From Lachnospiraceae bacterium (GTDB taxonomy: Bacteria > Bacillota > Clostridia > Lachnospirales > Lachnospiraceae): 53,475 nucleotides of DNA. The DNA is taken from NCBI GenBank assembly GCA_016284175.1, contig JAEEOJ010000025.1, positions 1 to 53,475 on the forward strand, written 5' to 3'. Each line of letters starts with the position of its first letter. The stretch's first letter is position 1. The notes under the pieces are model-generated. The model ran no database searches. It worked only from the letters and a program-made list of their open reading frames with translations, and was not told the DNA's origin. Shown in pieces: positions 15,919-24,395 of the stretch. The translations under genes and the position numbers were made by a program.

Positions 15919-16852
15919 TTTTCTCACCACCTATAATTACTTCACATGAAATTCCAGATAAATCAATTGTATATGAAATGGAATTTATCCCTTCCGGTTC
16001 CTTTCCACCAACAAACGATTCATCTATTATTTTAGGGAACTTTTCATCAACATAGTATTTATAAACATTCCAAAGAATAAATTTACGATCTCTTGAACTT
16101 TTCCCTAACTCAAAGCCTTTTTTGCTCAGCAAAAGATTTATATCAGAAACATCATATCCGTCATTCGCCAATCCATATACAATATCATTAATTGAATAAC
16201 CTGTATCTGATGACATTTCAAATACACAAAAATATAAATACAAATCTTTTTCAGGTGGAGCCTTTAATTGAGATTTGCCATGAACTGTGATCTCTTTTTT
16301 GCTTCTTGATAAAGTTGACTTTACCTCTATCAACATCTCATCTGATTCAATATCGGCCGAACTGCCCTTAGGGCCGTTCCAAATAGCTTTCACCCCTTTT
16401 CGTACTAAATAGTCATATACCCATAATTCACCTAAAGTATCATATACCATTTCCTCAACATTCTTGTTTCCTAGAATTTGTTTCATCTCAATCCACCACT
16501 TAAGAGGTGAATCTGTAATTTCATTCCTAAATTCTCCGTATTCTCCAGGAAAAATAAATTGTTCACAAAGTGAACTGAAAACAGTTTTATTTGTAGCATC
16601 TTCCGTTGTTAATGTTAAAAAAATGTGAGTTGATTGATCTTCTTTGGTATAAAAACTCTGAGTCTTAAGTTTAGCATTTGAAAAATCCTCATTTATTTGT
16701 ATATCTTGTTCTATAGGAAGGGCAACTCCATAGTAGCCATCCATTTTAAAAGTAAAAGCAGGATATTTATCATCCAATGAATCTACTCTCTGTAAATGAC
16801 CATTTATATCATTTTCCCAATTACTTAGAATATTATTCCTCAGAGTCATCAT
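15911..16852 (-). CDS. DUF4420-type PD-(D/E)XK nuclease
   Basis: This 313-aa protein resembles the PD-(D/E)XK family filed as DUF4420, a regular member of MORC/Z1 restriction loci. An early Glu in LGELWVYDYL (E142), D167 in SSADIESD and EVK in MLIEVKST (E176, K178) make up the likely active site. The end is mostly beta-strand (ISYTIDLSGISCEVIIGG). GGAGGAGG precedes the ATG at a good distance. It overlaps both neighbours (20 nt with the gene before, 8 nt with the methyltransferase), so all are translated from one message. It probably supplies the DNA-cutting activity of the Z1/MORC branch; the DUF label is from memory. Confidence 0.8.
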   Translation of the reverse strand: MMTLRNNILSNWENDINGHLQRVDSLDDKYPAFTFKMDGYYGVALPIEQDIQINEDFSNAKLKTQSFYTKEDQSTHIFLTLTTEDATNKTVFSSLCEQFIFPGEYGEFRNEITDSPLKWWIEMKQILGNKNVEEMVYDTLGELWVYDYLVRKGVKAIWNGPKGSSADIESDEMLIEVKSTLSRSKKEITVHGKSQLKAPPEKDLYLYFCVFEMSSDTGYSINDIVYGLANDGYDVSDINLLLSKKGFELGKSSRDRKFILWNVYKYYVDEKFPKIIDESFVGGKEPEGINSISYTIDLSGISCEVIIGGEKNV

Positions 16853-17615
16853 TTTCCTCCTCCTGTCCTATACTAATAGGTACTTCATCAAATAAAGTCT
16901 TAGCATATTTTTCTTCTCCTCCAACTAACAATGAAGGCTCAATTGTTTTACATTTAACATTATTAAGTTTTGTTACTCCAGCAAAGTATTTTGCTTTGCT
17001 CTGACGTGATGAGTATTCTAACATCAAAGCTCTATAAACAGATAATCTATACCCCTTCCCAGGCGTTTCAATTAACTTATTAATATTATCAACTAAGTTG
17101 TCCTTTAAAACCTCATAAGTTTTGCTGCTGTCACCTTGCCACGACAAGAAAACATACCACCATAAAGTCTTTATCCATATTCTTCTGGTGCCACTATAGA
17201 ATCTTTTTTTATTGATATTCTTGGATCCTTGCTCCATTTTAGCAGGGTATCTGAGATTCGTTAAGTCGGGGATAATTTTAACAGATATGTATCTCCACAT
17301 ATCATCATTAGCCGCATCTGATACGGAAAACTCCTCCTCGCCAGGTCTTAACAATTCAAATATCTTCAATCCAACATTTAAATCAAGCAAATATAATTTA
17401 TTTCTGTTTTCACAAGCTTCCGGATAGTATTTATCAAATACTTGCTTTATTTCATTTCTCACAAAAATATCATATTGACTTAATCCATCAGTGTTGATTT
17501 CTTCTTTATTCCATTGAGCAAATACTTTCTCTTCAAATTCTTCTTTAGTCATAGAATCATATTCGTTTACAATTTTAATAGCTTCATCTAAAGAGAGTGT
17601 TCCGAACTTATTCAT
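16833..17615 (-). CDS. Unknown protein of the Z1/MORC restriction operon (260 aa)
   Basis: I cannot assign a function. The protein is soluble, acidic at the end (QEEENDDSEE) and has a Trp-rich centre (RRIWIKTLWWYVFLSW, about 144-159). The first 80 residues are helical. Proteins of this size and look (DUF6339-like, from memory) recur beside Z1 and GHKL ATPases. GGAGG lies 6 nt before the ATG. It overlaps the preceding gene by 8 nt and the following nuclease gene by 20 nt, which points to a subunit made in fixed ratio with them. It could be an adaptor or DNA-recognition subunit. Confidence 0.65.
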   Translation of the reverse strand: MNKFGTLSLDEAIKIVNEYDSMTKEEFEEKVFAQWNKEEINTDGLSQYDIFVRNEIKQVFDKYYPEACENRNKLYLLDLNVGLKIFELLRPGEEEFSVSDAANDDMWRYISVKIIPDLTNLRYPAKMEQGSKNINKKRFYSGTRRIWIKTLWWYVFLSWQGDSSKTYEVLKDNLVDNINKLIETPGKGYRLSVYRALMLEYSSRQSKAKYFAGVTKLNNVKCKTIEPSLLVGGEEKYAKTLFDEVPISIGQEEENDDSEE

Positions 17616-18573
17616 TTGTAACCTCCGACAGATCCGTCACCTCAGCTGCTTTACTTCGAATTGCTTCTTGCATAAATTTATGGATTTTTTCGTAATCATC
17701 ATTAAAATCAAACTTATCCTTACACAAATCATACATTCTTGATAATTCAGCCCCAATCGTTCCAGGTTTTCCTTTTTTTAACTGCATATCCTTAAATTCT
17801 TGTGGACTAAGCTTTTTAAACAAAAGAGAATAAACACTAGCTGTAATTTCGTACATCATTTCAATATTCTGTATTCCTTTAGCTGTAACCTTCGGACAGC
17901 TTTTGTTTTGTGAGTTCAAATAAACCACAAAACTGCTTGCCCCAAACATTGCATCTTCAGAAGCATCTTCCCAATTATAAAAATCAACCCACCAAAGAGC
18001 ATCGGTGTCAAATTTGTCTATTACAAACGGGAACGGAATTGTTTCATCACTTACTTCTAACCGATATGTTTCAAATTCACCCAAAATTCTTCCTGCAACG
18101 TTATTAAGTATTTCCTCTCCTTTTTTCACTTCCAACGCTGCTTCTTTTAAGTAAAGAATTATTTTTAAATCAAGTAGTCCTTTTACTTCTCCTGGAAAGA
18201 AAGTATGTTCAAAATACATTGACCATCCATTTTCGCCAAGCTTTTCTGAACCCTCTCGCGGAAGAATACACCCCGACATCGAAGTTGATGCATTCGTCCA
18301 GATAATACAAATTCCTAATTTCGATTCTTCACAAGCTACACCATCTTCTCCCCAAAGATAGTAAGGATCATTTATTTTCAGATCACGACATATGCGTAAT
18401 GAATCGCGTCTCGGATCCCATAAAGTATCTTTGATTTTCCCCGAAGAAACGTTCAAAGAACTCACTCCATACTCGTTACATTTCATAAAATAATAATCAT
18501 CGGTAGGAATAATATTGATTTTTTTTATTAAATCCTTCCTACTTTCAAGCGTAGGGTAAAAACGAAAACTCAT
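17608..18573 (-). CDS. Unknown protein of the Z1/MORC restriction operon (321 aa)
   Basis: No family recognised with confidence. Features are a DPRRD turn near residue 54, aromatic segments (YYLWGEDG, ALWWVDFYNWED) and a helical C-terminus. It has no signal peptide or membrane segment and no obvious nuclease or NTPase motif. I chose the ATG at 18573, with GAGGTGA in front; the longer frame begins with a GTG inside that ribosome site and overlaps the stop of the MORC gene. Its position between the GHKL ATPase and the 260-aa unknown suggests a structural or specificity subunit of the complex. Confidence 0.65.
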   Translation of the reverse strand: MSFRFYPTLESRKDLIKKINIIPTDDYYFMKCNEYGVSSLNVSSGKIKDTLWDPRRDSLRICRDLKINDPYYLWGEDGVACEESKLGICIIWTNASTSMSGCILPREGSEKLGENGWSMYFEHTFFPGEVKGLLDLKIILYLKEAALEVKKGEEILNNVAGRILGEFETYRLEVSDETIPFPFVIDKFDTDALWWVDFYNWEDASEDAMFGASSFVVYLNSQNKSCPKVTAKGIQNIEMMYEITASVYSLLFKKLSPQEFKDMQLKKGKPGTIGAELSRMYDLCKDKFDFNDDYEKIHKFMQEAIRSKAAEVTDLSEVTNE

Positions 18574-18578
18574 ATTAA

Positions 18579-20753
18579 TCACCTCATATCTTCGGATGCT
18601 ACAATATCATATTCATATTCTGTGCCTAAGGTAGCCAACGAAATAGTTCCTTCTAAAACAACACTATCAGTGATAGGCTTATCAAAAGAAATATATAACT
18701 TTGTTAATCCTTGACTAGTTTTTCCGGCTTTGATTTCATGACACAAGGAATATTTGAGTTTATCTTCTATGGCTTTAGTCCCTCTTGTCGATAAAATTGC
18801 ATCATAATTTATTGTTTCACCCTTAGTAGTGATTTTCATTATTCTAACTTCCGAAAATTCAACAGGGAACTTCGATCTAATATCCTTTTCCCATTCCAAA
18901 CAATGCATATTGCTTCCATCCGAAAATAGAATAGGATTAACACTTATATTTTTTACACCATTTTTACATTCCAACAAAAATTTAAGTACCTGTCTGTTTC
19001 CTCCAAATTCATATATCTCAGATTCAAATCGTAACTTCTTAGAAGTTGAACTACCGCCATGATCATTTCTTTTATCTGAGAAAGATCTTCCAAGTTTTCC
19101 TTTAGAAATATTTATCATCTTAGAAAAAGCATTTCCTAGTCGATCGGCATTTGATCCATTTTGAGGTAAAATGTCTCCACGTATAAGATTTTTAATGCTA
19201 TCACTTACACGTTTCTGAATACTGGAAACTATCGTCATACGATCATGATCTTCCCAGCCTTCATGGTCAGAAGCCTCACAAGAAATAAGATATTCCTCAA
19301 GTGTTTTCCCCGCGTATTTTTTTACGGAAAGATTTTTCTTTAATCTTTTATTTTCTCCCAAACAAGGAACAAAGAAAGAGAAAACATACTCATTTTCATC
19401 TTCAGGTAATGGAATGCCGTGAACCCATTCGTCTTTATATGCATAATCAATCACCATTCCTAATCTTCGAGAATACATCACTATCGGGCTTCGGCTATCA
19501 AATTCTTCATAATATCCCAAAAGGATAAAAGGTGTTAAATTTTCTCCCTGATCTATATTTACCTGGTTTTGGGGGATTTTGGCCGTAGCCAAATAACCTA
19601 CTACAGTATTCCCGTCTCCAGAGTTATCTATGTAATTCCTAATGCTTATAGAATTAATTGTGTTTTCGTACAAAGGCGACCATTTTGTTTTGCTTTCGTT
19701 ATTACAGCCATAAGATCTGGTTAATGCCGCTGTATAAAGCCTTTGTGTCAATTGAAAAAACGGATACATTGAATCATAATTAATCAATTCTCCATTTACA
19801 CTCGCATATAACCATTTTTTTCTTTCCGGTAATTTGGGTAAATCTAAGTTGTTAATCACCGGAGCATACCACTTTTGAATTGATAATTTTAAATATTCTA
19901 TAAATCCTTCTTCATCAACATAAGTCCACGCACATCTATCTTTAATATCCGGAAGAACTTCCATTTCTTCGGATATCATGTTAGTCATTAATTCAGAATA
20001 ATCAACATACGGAATAATTACTGAGGTTCCAGTTTCTCCCTTCTTGAATGGTTTTATACCGAAAATGTCTAAGTACTCATTTATCTCTGTTTCATTTTGT
20101 AAAGGAAGTATATTGGCATCAAGTCCTTCTCCGTCTAATGATTTACCCCACCATGCTTTTCCCGCAGAATTAGAACCGTTTATATGTCCTCTTAGAATAG
20201 CATTTTCGTTTTCTTCATTCTCAATCAACGTAACAATTAATCTTGATTCATATTCATCTATTTCGTTCTTTATTTGAGAATAGTAAATTACAAATCCCTG
20301 GCCAACGCCATAATATGCACTCTTGCCATATCCCCAGTTTCCACCGGAATATTTTTGCGTTTGCGCTTTTCCTGTATCAAAAACTAATCTATAGTAGTTT
20401 CCATGGTCATTTTCATTTTCTGAGGATACCGTAAGCGGTCCGGTAAGTCCTGTTGTTCCACCGTCTCTGATTTCCAAGTATTTGCTATTTGTCAAAGAAA
20501 ATCTTTTCTTTATTTTTTCATCTAATCCCTCAAGAGTGTCAATAAATCTTTTTCCATCAAATTCATGAACATTAAATGCTACCGAAAAGAAATCTCTATT
20601 AGGAAACTTATCCGCCGCATCCGAACAGTTTTGTACAACTTCTCTAACCAGCAAATCAATTTTAGATAAATGCCAATTTTGCATGGCCTCAAGAGTCATA
20701 TGGCCATATGCCACGCCTTGAAAACTATTCAAAACTTTACTCTTCAATATCAT
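18579..20753 (-). CDS. MORC/MutL-like GHKL ATPase of a restriction system
   Basis: This 724-aa protein has a GHKL ATPase domain at its N-terminus: N-box REVVQNCSDA (E38, N42), G1 box EIRDGGTTGLTG (D97-G99) and G2 box GGNWGYGKSAYYGVG (137-151). The rest (about 250-720) is a transducer-like and helical region without a known catalytic motif. Prokaryotic MutL/MORC-like ATPases are described as parts of restriction systems with a Z1 protein and Vsr- or REase-fold nucleases, which matches this locus. The start at 20753 follows from AGGAGG with a 6-nt spacer; upstream ATGs lie inside or too near this site. It overlaps the Z1 gene by 17 nt. Confidence 0.85.
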   Translation of the reverse strand: MILKSKVLNSFQGVAYGHMTLEAMQNWHLSKIDLLVREVVQNCSDAADKFPNRDFFSVAFNVHEFDGKRFIDTLEGLDEKIKKRFSLTNSKYLEIRDGGTTGLTGPLTVSSENENDHGNYYRLVFDTGKAQTQKYSGGNWGYGKSAYYGVGQGFVIYYSQIKNEIDEYESRLIVTLIENEENENAILRGHINGSNSAGKAWWGKSLDGEGLDANILPLQNETEINEYLDIFGIKPFKKGETGTSVIIPYVDYSELMTNMISEEMEVLPDIKDRCAWTYVDEEGFIEYLKLSIQKWYAPVINNLDLPKLPERKKWLYASVNGELINYDSMYPFFQLTQRLYTAALTRSYGCNNESKTKWSPLYENTINSISIRNYIDNSGDGNTVVGYLATAKIPQNQVNIDQGENLTPFILLGYYEEFDSRSPIVMYSRRLGMVIDYAYKDEWVHGIPLPEDENEYVFSFFVPCLGENKRLKKNLSVKKYAGKTLEEYLISCEASDHEGWEDHDRMTIVSSIQKRVSDSIKNLIRGDILPQNGSNADRLGNAFSKMINISKGKLGRSFSDKRNDHGGSSTSKKLRFESEIYEFGGNRQVLKFLLECKNGVKNISVNPILFSDGSNMHCLEWEKDIRSKFPVEFSEVRIMKITTKGETINYDAILSTRGTKAIEDKLKYSLCHEIKAGKTSQGLTKLYISFDKPITDSVVLEGTISLATLGTEYEYDIVASEDMR

Positions 20754-23583
20754 CTTCATCCTCCTGTGGAACACTCACTACAACACTTTGTATATGATCT
20801 TTATAAGTAGGTTCGCCTCCAATTATAATACTGTAGCCAATCAAATCCGATTCAATTCCTAATTTTGTTTTTCGTTCTGAAGGTTTACCCCCGTCTTTGC
20901 TTATGCAATAAATTAATAAAAGTGGTATATCTGAATAGCCAAGCTTACCTCTAATTGCCTCAACATTTTTACCCTTTTTTCCGAGATTAAGACTCGCTTT
21001 ATCCGTACAAGAATCCGCATCAATATCGCAAATTCCATCTTTACCGGATCTCATAGAACCGATGTCTATATGAGTTGTAACATCTTTTAGCTTTGTACGT
21101 TCAACTTTACCTAATTTAACATTCAATCCGTTAATTATCCATTTATCTCCCTTATAAATTGAAGAACCACAAACAGCAACGTTCCAATACTTATAATTTC
21201 CGTTTTCGTTTTCTTTACCAAACCATGAAATAAAATCACGCATTTGATCAGTAAATCTTGAAGGGGAATACTCTTTAAACGAAAAAATATATTCCAAAAT
21301 AATTTCAGTTGAAATATTTTTCCAAATATGGGATCTTTCAGGATAAACATTCGATTTTTCCGGTTCACCTAATTTGCATAAAAATTCTTCTGTTAAATTC
21401 AAATTTTCTTTTAGAATCGTGCTATCTTGAATAAACTCAGTAACTTCATAACTTTCACAACTATAGTCCATACTACATGGAACCATAAATTGACTCTTAT
21501 TCTTTGCCGTAATTAAAAATCTGGCAATTGAAGAAGTACTCATCACTGCTGGAAATAAGACTTTAGGATCCTTTCCCATCTCCTTGTAACTGCTTAATGT
21601 TTTTCTTAGCTTTTCATCAACTAATTCGAGTACTTTATATTTTTCTATTACTTTAGGAGTCATCCAAATTCTAGGATATAGTTCATACCCTTTTCTATAA
21701 CCATACCAGCGCGCCATTTGCATCAACGAATCTGCTTGATTTGAATTACGAGTAAAGAAAGTACAAACCAATCCTTCTATTGTTAATCCCCTTGATAAAG
21801 TATTTCCTCCTATAACGATAAAGGCAGGAGTTTTTTTCATATTGTTTAATTTTTCATCATTAGGATATATAATTCGAAGTTGAATATCGGAATCATCAGC
21901 GTATTTTCTAGCACTACAATTATCAACACAAACATGAATACCTGTTTCGGAATATTCCAAAGGATTATTATCATCGGAAACAATTTCAATATTTTTAAAT
22001 TGTTCATTTAGTATAATTTGAATCTCCGGAATAAGTTCCTCAAACGTCGGATAGGCTTTATCTACATACTCCAAATCTTCATATAAGGAATATGATTCAA
22101 CCAAGCTCTCATAGGAAAAACTGCTCGTTTCTTTCTCATAAACTTCACGACATAATGATAAGACGCTTCCGTTTTTTCTGTTTTTTTCAAACCAAAGTTT
22201 TAAAGCCTCATAGAAACGAAAATGCGCTTGATTTCCAATTGATGTATGAATAAGCATACTGATCGGTTTTTTCCAATCTTTTATTCTTAATGCAGCGACA
22301 CAACAAATAAACCATGCTACTGCTTCCTCAAACTCTTTAGGAAAAACAGTATCATCTCCCTTTGATATTTTATTTATTTTTTTGTAGGCTTCATCAGGAA
22401 CTGGTCTGATAATATCCATACCGGGAAATTCTTCCTCTTCTTTTGATCCCCAAATGGCTTTTGATCCAAAATAACTATTATTTTCAGGAAGACACATAAT
22501 AAAATCCTTAGGGTATAAAGAATCTTTGTATGCTTCATTTAAGACATTTGCATATGGTGTAGCAGTAAATGATATATAATTAATTGCTTGAAAATTACTT
22601 TTGGTACCATCCTCTCCGACACCATTTGCTAAATTCATAATTTTATTATTTATTGCTGTACGATTGATTTTTTCAGGATCCGTCATATTCGCCGTGTTTA
22701 TACTTGCCTGATCAGCCTCATCATCAATTATCAGAATTCTTAATCTACTTGCTATAGTTTTATCAGAATGTAACCAGTGTAATAATTTATCTAACCTGGA
22801 AGCTTGTTTAAGGCATATCATTACATAGGTTTCATGATATCTGTCCTTTACAAAAGTATTCGGTTCGCTAAAATTGAAACGCGCATCTCGTATCGAAATT
22901 GTTTTATTATCAGAAATATCTTTCAAAAAATCCTCATTTGAAGAAGATTCCAAAAAATGCCAATCTGCATCCTGGCATCTACTAATATCATTTATAAATC
23001 TGTCTCTTGTTTGAACACGTAAATTTTCTATTGTTCCCGATAAAATTATAATAAAATTCCAATCATAATGAGCTGCCATGGTGACAAGTCCAATCATGGC
23101 TGCCGTTTTCCCAGACTGAACACTTCCCATGACAAGTCCTTTTTGAGGTCCTTTTTCGCGCGTATCTTTTCTTATACGATTCAATAACCAATTGCAGCTT
23201 TCCGTCAAATTCTTTATGGAATCTTGAGACATTCTAATTTTTCCATCTAATTTTCCTTCAAGCTTTTTTTCATAAAGAACCCACGCATCGTGAGCTCCAC
23301 TGGGAATTGGATAAGAAACCACACTAGACTCAGCATATATTCCATTTACAGAATCTTTATCAATTTCAATGTAACTACTTTCAACCTCAGAAACCAATAT
23401 AATCCATTCCTCGGGAGTCATATCCATCGGAGCATACATTAGCGGACATTTCATTTTTTGAAATTCTTCGTCAAATTTCTCTTCAGGAACACATAATTTT
23501 TTTATCTCATCCCACGTATATTGTTCTTTTTTCTTTTTTATAATCCAATCAACACTTGTTTTATAAATGTTTTCATCTTTCAT
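20737..23583 (-). CDS. Z1-domain ATPase/endonuclease
   Basis: This 948-aa protein carries a helicase-like NTPase core: Walker A MGSVQSGKT (152-160), Walker B LIIDDEADQ (284-292), a motif III-like SFTATPYANV (338-347), and the Z1 signature GGNTLSRGLTIEGL (592-605) with QMARWYGYRKGY (622-633). Z1 proteins are partners of MORC/MutL-like ATPases in restriction loci and are thought to act as DNA translocases or cutters. Size is normal for the family. GAGGG lies before the ATG. It follows the Vsr-like gene by 19 nt and overlaps the MORC gene. No motif is missing, so the motor should be active. Confidence 0.9.
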   Translation of the reverse strand: MKDENIYKTSVDWIIKKKKEQYTWDEIKKLCVPEEKFDEEFQKMKCPLMYAPMDMTPEEWIILVSEVESSYIEIDKDSVNGIYAESSVVSYPIPSGAHDAWVLYEKKLEGKLDGKIRMSQDSIKNLTESCNWLLNRIRKDTREKGPQKGLVMGSVQSGKTAAMIGLVTMAAHYDWNFIIILSGTIENLRVQTRDRFINDISRCQDADWHFLESSSNEDFLKDISDNKTISIRDARFNFSEPNTFVKDRYHETYVMICLKQASRLDKLLHWLHSDKTIASRLRILIIDDEADQASINTANMTDPEKINRTAINNKIMNLANGVGEDGTKSNFQAINYISFTATPYANVLNEAYKDSLYPKDFIMCLPENNSYFGSKAIWGSKEEEEFPGMDIIRPVPDEAYKKINKISKGDDTVFPKEFEEAVAWFICCVAALRIKDWKKPISMLIHTSIGNQAHFRFYEALKLWFEKNRKNGSVLSLCREVYEKETSSFSYESLVESYSLYEDLEYVDKAYPTFEELIPEIQIILNEQFKNIEIVSDDNNPLEYSETGIHVCVDNCSARKYADDSDIQLRIIYPNDEKLNNMKKTPAFIVIGGNTLSRGLTIEGLVCTFFTRNSNQADSLMQMARWYGYRKGYELYPRIWMTPKVIEKYKVLELVDEKLRKTLSSYKEMGKDPKVLFPAVMSTSSIARFLITAKNKSQFMVPCSMDYSCESYEVTEFIQDSTILKENLNLTEEFLCKLGEPEKSNVYPERSHIWKNISTEIILEYIFSFKEYSPSRFTDQMRDFISWFGKENENGNYKYWNVAVCGSSIYKGDKWIINGLNVKLGKVERTKLKDVTTHIDIGSMRSGKDGICDIDADSCTDKASLNLGKKGKNVEAIRGKLGYSDIPLLLIYCISKDGGKPSERKTKLGIESDLIGYSIIIGGEPTYKDHIQSVVVSVPQEDEDDIEE

Positions 23584-23602
23584 ATTTATGCCCTCTAAAA
23601 CA

Positions 23603-24013
23603 CTATCGTTTTGCTATTGTTTGTTCAATCAAATCTGCGCACTCTTTCGTGCTCTTTTTTATTTCTTTCCCCCAAAATCGAAGAACAATCCATCCTTCTG
23701 AAGCCAACCTTTTATTTACTTCTATATCTCTTTGAATGTTTTTTTCTATTTTAGGAATCCAAAATTCACGTCTTGTTTTAATTTCGCTTTTTTTATTATC
23801 CCAATCATATCCATGCCAGAATTCGCTATCGCAAAAAACTGCCACTTTTTTAGAGGGAAACGCAATGTCCGGTTTTCCAAATATCGTCGAAACATTCTTT
23901 CGATATCTAATTCCTCTTGACCATAATTCTTTTCGTAATTTGATTTCAATATCAGAGTCTTTATTTTTTACTCGCTGCATATTGTAACTAATTTGTTCTT
24001 TTGTCTTTTTCAA
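23603..24013 (-). CDS. Vsr-like endonuclease lacking zinc ligands
   Basis: This 136-aa protein is a Vsr-type (very short patch repair) nuclease: SYNMQRVKNKDSDIE at the start, catalytic Asp in FGKPDIAF, FWHG with the catalytic His, then RDIEVNKRLASEGW and a C-terminal helix. In E. coli Vsr three Cys and a His bind a structural zinc; here those positions read DSEFWHGYDW and FWGKE, with no Cys. I choose a TTG start at 24013 because AAAGGAG lies 5 nt before it and family members start there; the longer GTG start at 24046 has no ribosome site nearby. In C5-methyltransferase operons Vsr either repairs T:G mismatches or works as a restriction nuclease. Confidence 0.85.
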   Translation of the reverse strand: MKKTKEQISYNMQRVKNKDSDIEIKLRKELWSRGIRYRKNVSTIFGKPDIAFPSKKVAVFCDSEFWHGYDWDNKKSEIKTRREFWIPKIEKNIQRDIEVNKRLASEGWIVLRFWGKEIKKSTKECADLIEQTIAKR

Positions 24014-24050
24014 TGCAGCTCCTTTCTTTGTGTACTGTCTCGCCACAAAA

Positions 24051-24230
24051 TCATATTCTTTTCCTAGGACGACCTATCTTTTCATCAGGTTTATTCGCAT
24101 TCTTGGGAATTATCCATCGACCACCTAATAGCTGAGCTCCTTTTATTTTCCCCATTTTGCAATAATCTTGAACTCTACGTTGAGAAATATTCCATATTTT
24201 GGCAGCGTCCAATGAAGTCATATAGTTCAT
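24051..24230 (-). CDS. Small HTH DNA-binding protein, first gene of the restriction operon
   Basis: A 59-aa protein with an excisionase/MerR-like helix-turn-helix: MTSLDAAKIWNISQRRVQDY (residues 4-23), then the wing GAQLLGGRWIIPK, and a basic tail (KIGRPRKRI). TGGAGG lies 5 nt before the ATG at 24230, which decides this start over a longer frame. It stands first in the ten-gene operon, 37 nt before the Vsr-like gene and behind a clear promoter. It probably acts as a controller, delaying nuclease expression until methylation is complete, but an excisionase of a former mobile element is also possible. Confidence 0.75.
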   Translation of the reverse strand: MNYMTSLDAAKIWNISQRRVQDYCKMGKIKGAQLLGGRWIIPKNANKPDEKIGRPRKRI

Positions 24231-24280
24231 AAAAACCTCCACTTTTTGCAAAGAATAAAATACATTTTTCTATAAAATAA

Positions 24281-24309
24281 ATTATATAATAAGCTCCTAC
24301 TGTTTACAA
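24281..24309 (-). promoter_or_regulatory. Promoter of the ten-gene restriction operon
   Basis: On the minus strand TTGTAA (24304-24309) and TATAAT (24281-24286) are 17 bp apart. The start site would lie near 24274, about 45 nt before the HTH start codon. No other good promoter was seen within the operon. Confidence 0.75.
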
Positions 24310-24342
24310 TAAAACTCAGCGCGTTTGCGAAAGATTTTTCAT

Positions 24343-24374
24343 AAAAAAGTCTTCCGAAAAAATCGGAAGACTTT
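24343..24374 (-). terminator. Terminator of the 201-aa membrane protein gene
   Basis: A 12-bp perfect stem (AAAGTCTTCCGA at 24346-24357 with 24363-24374), 5-nt loop and T-run on the minus strand. It shares the CTTCCGA/TCGGAAG core with two other terminators in the window. It insulates the island operon promoter from upstream transcription. Confidence 0.9.
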
Positions 24375-24395
24375 AACTTATTTATCCGGAACTTA

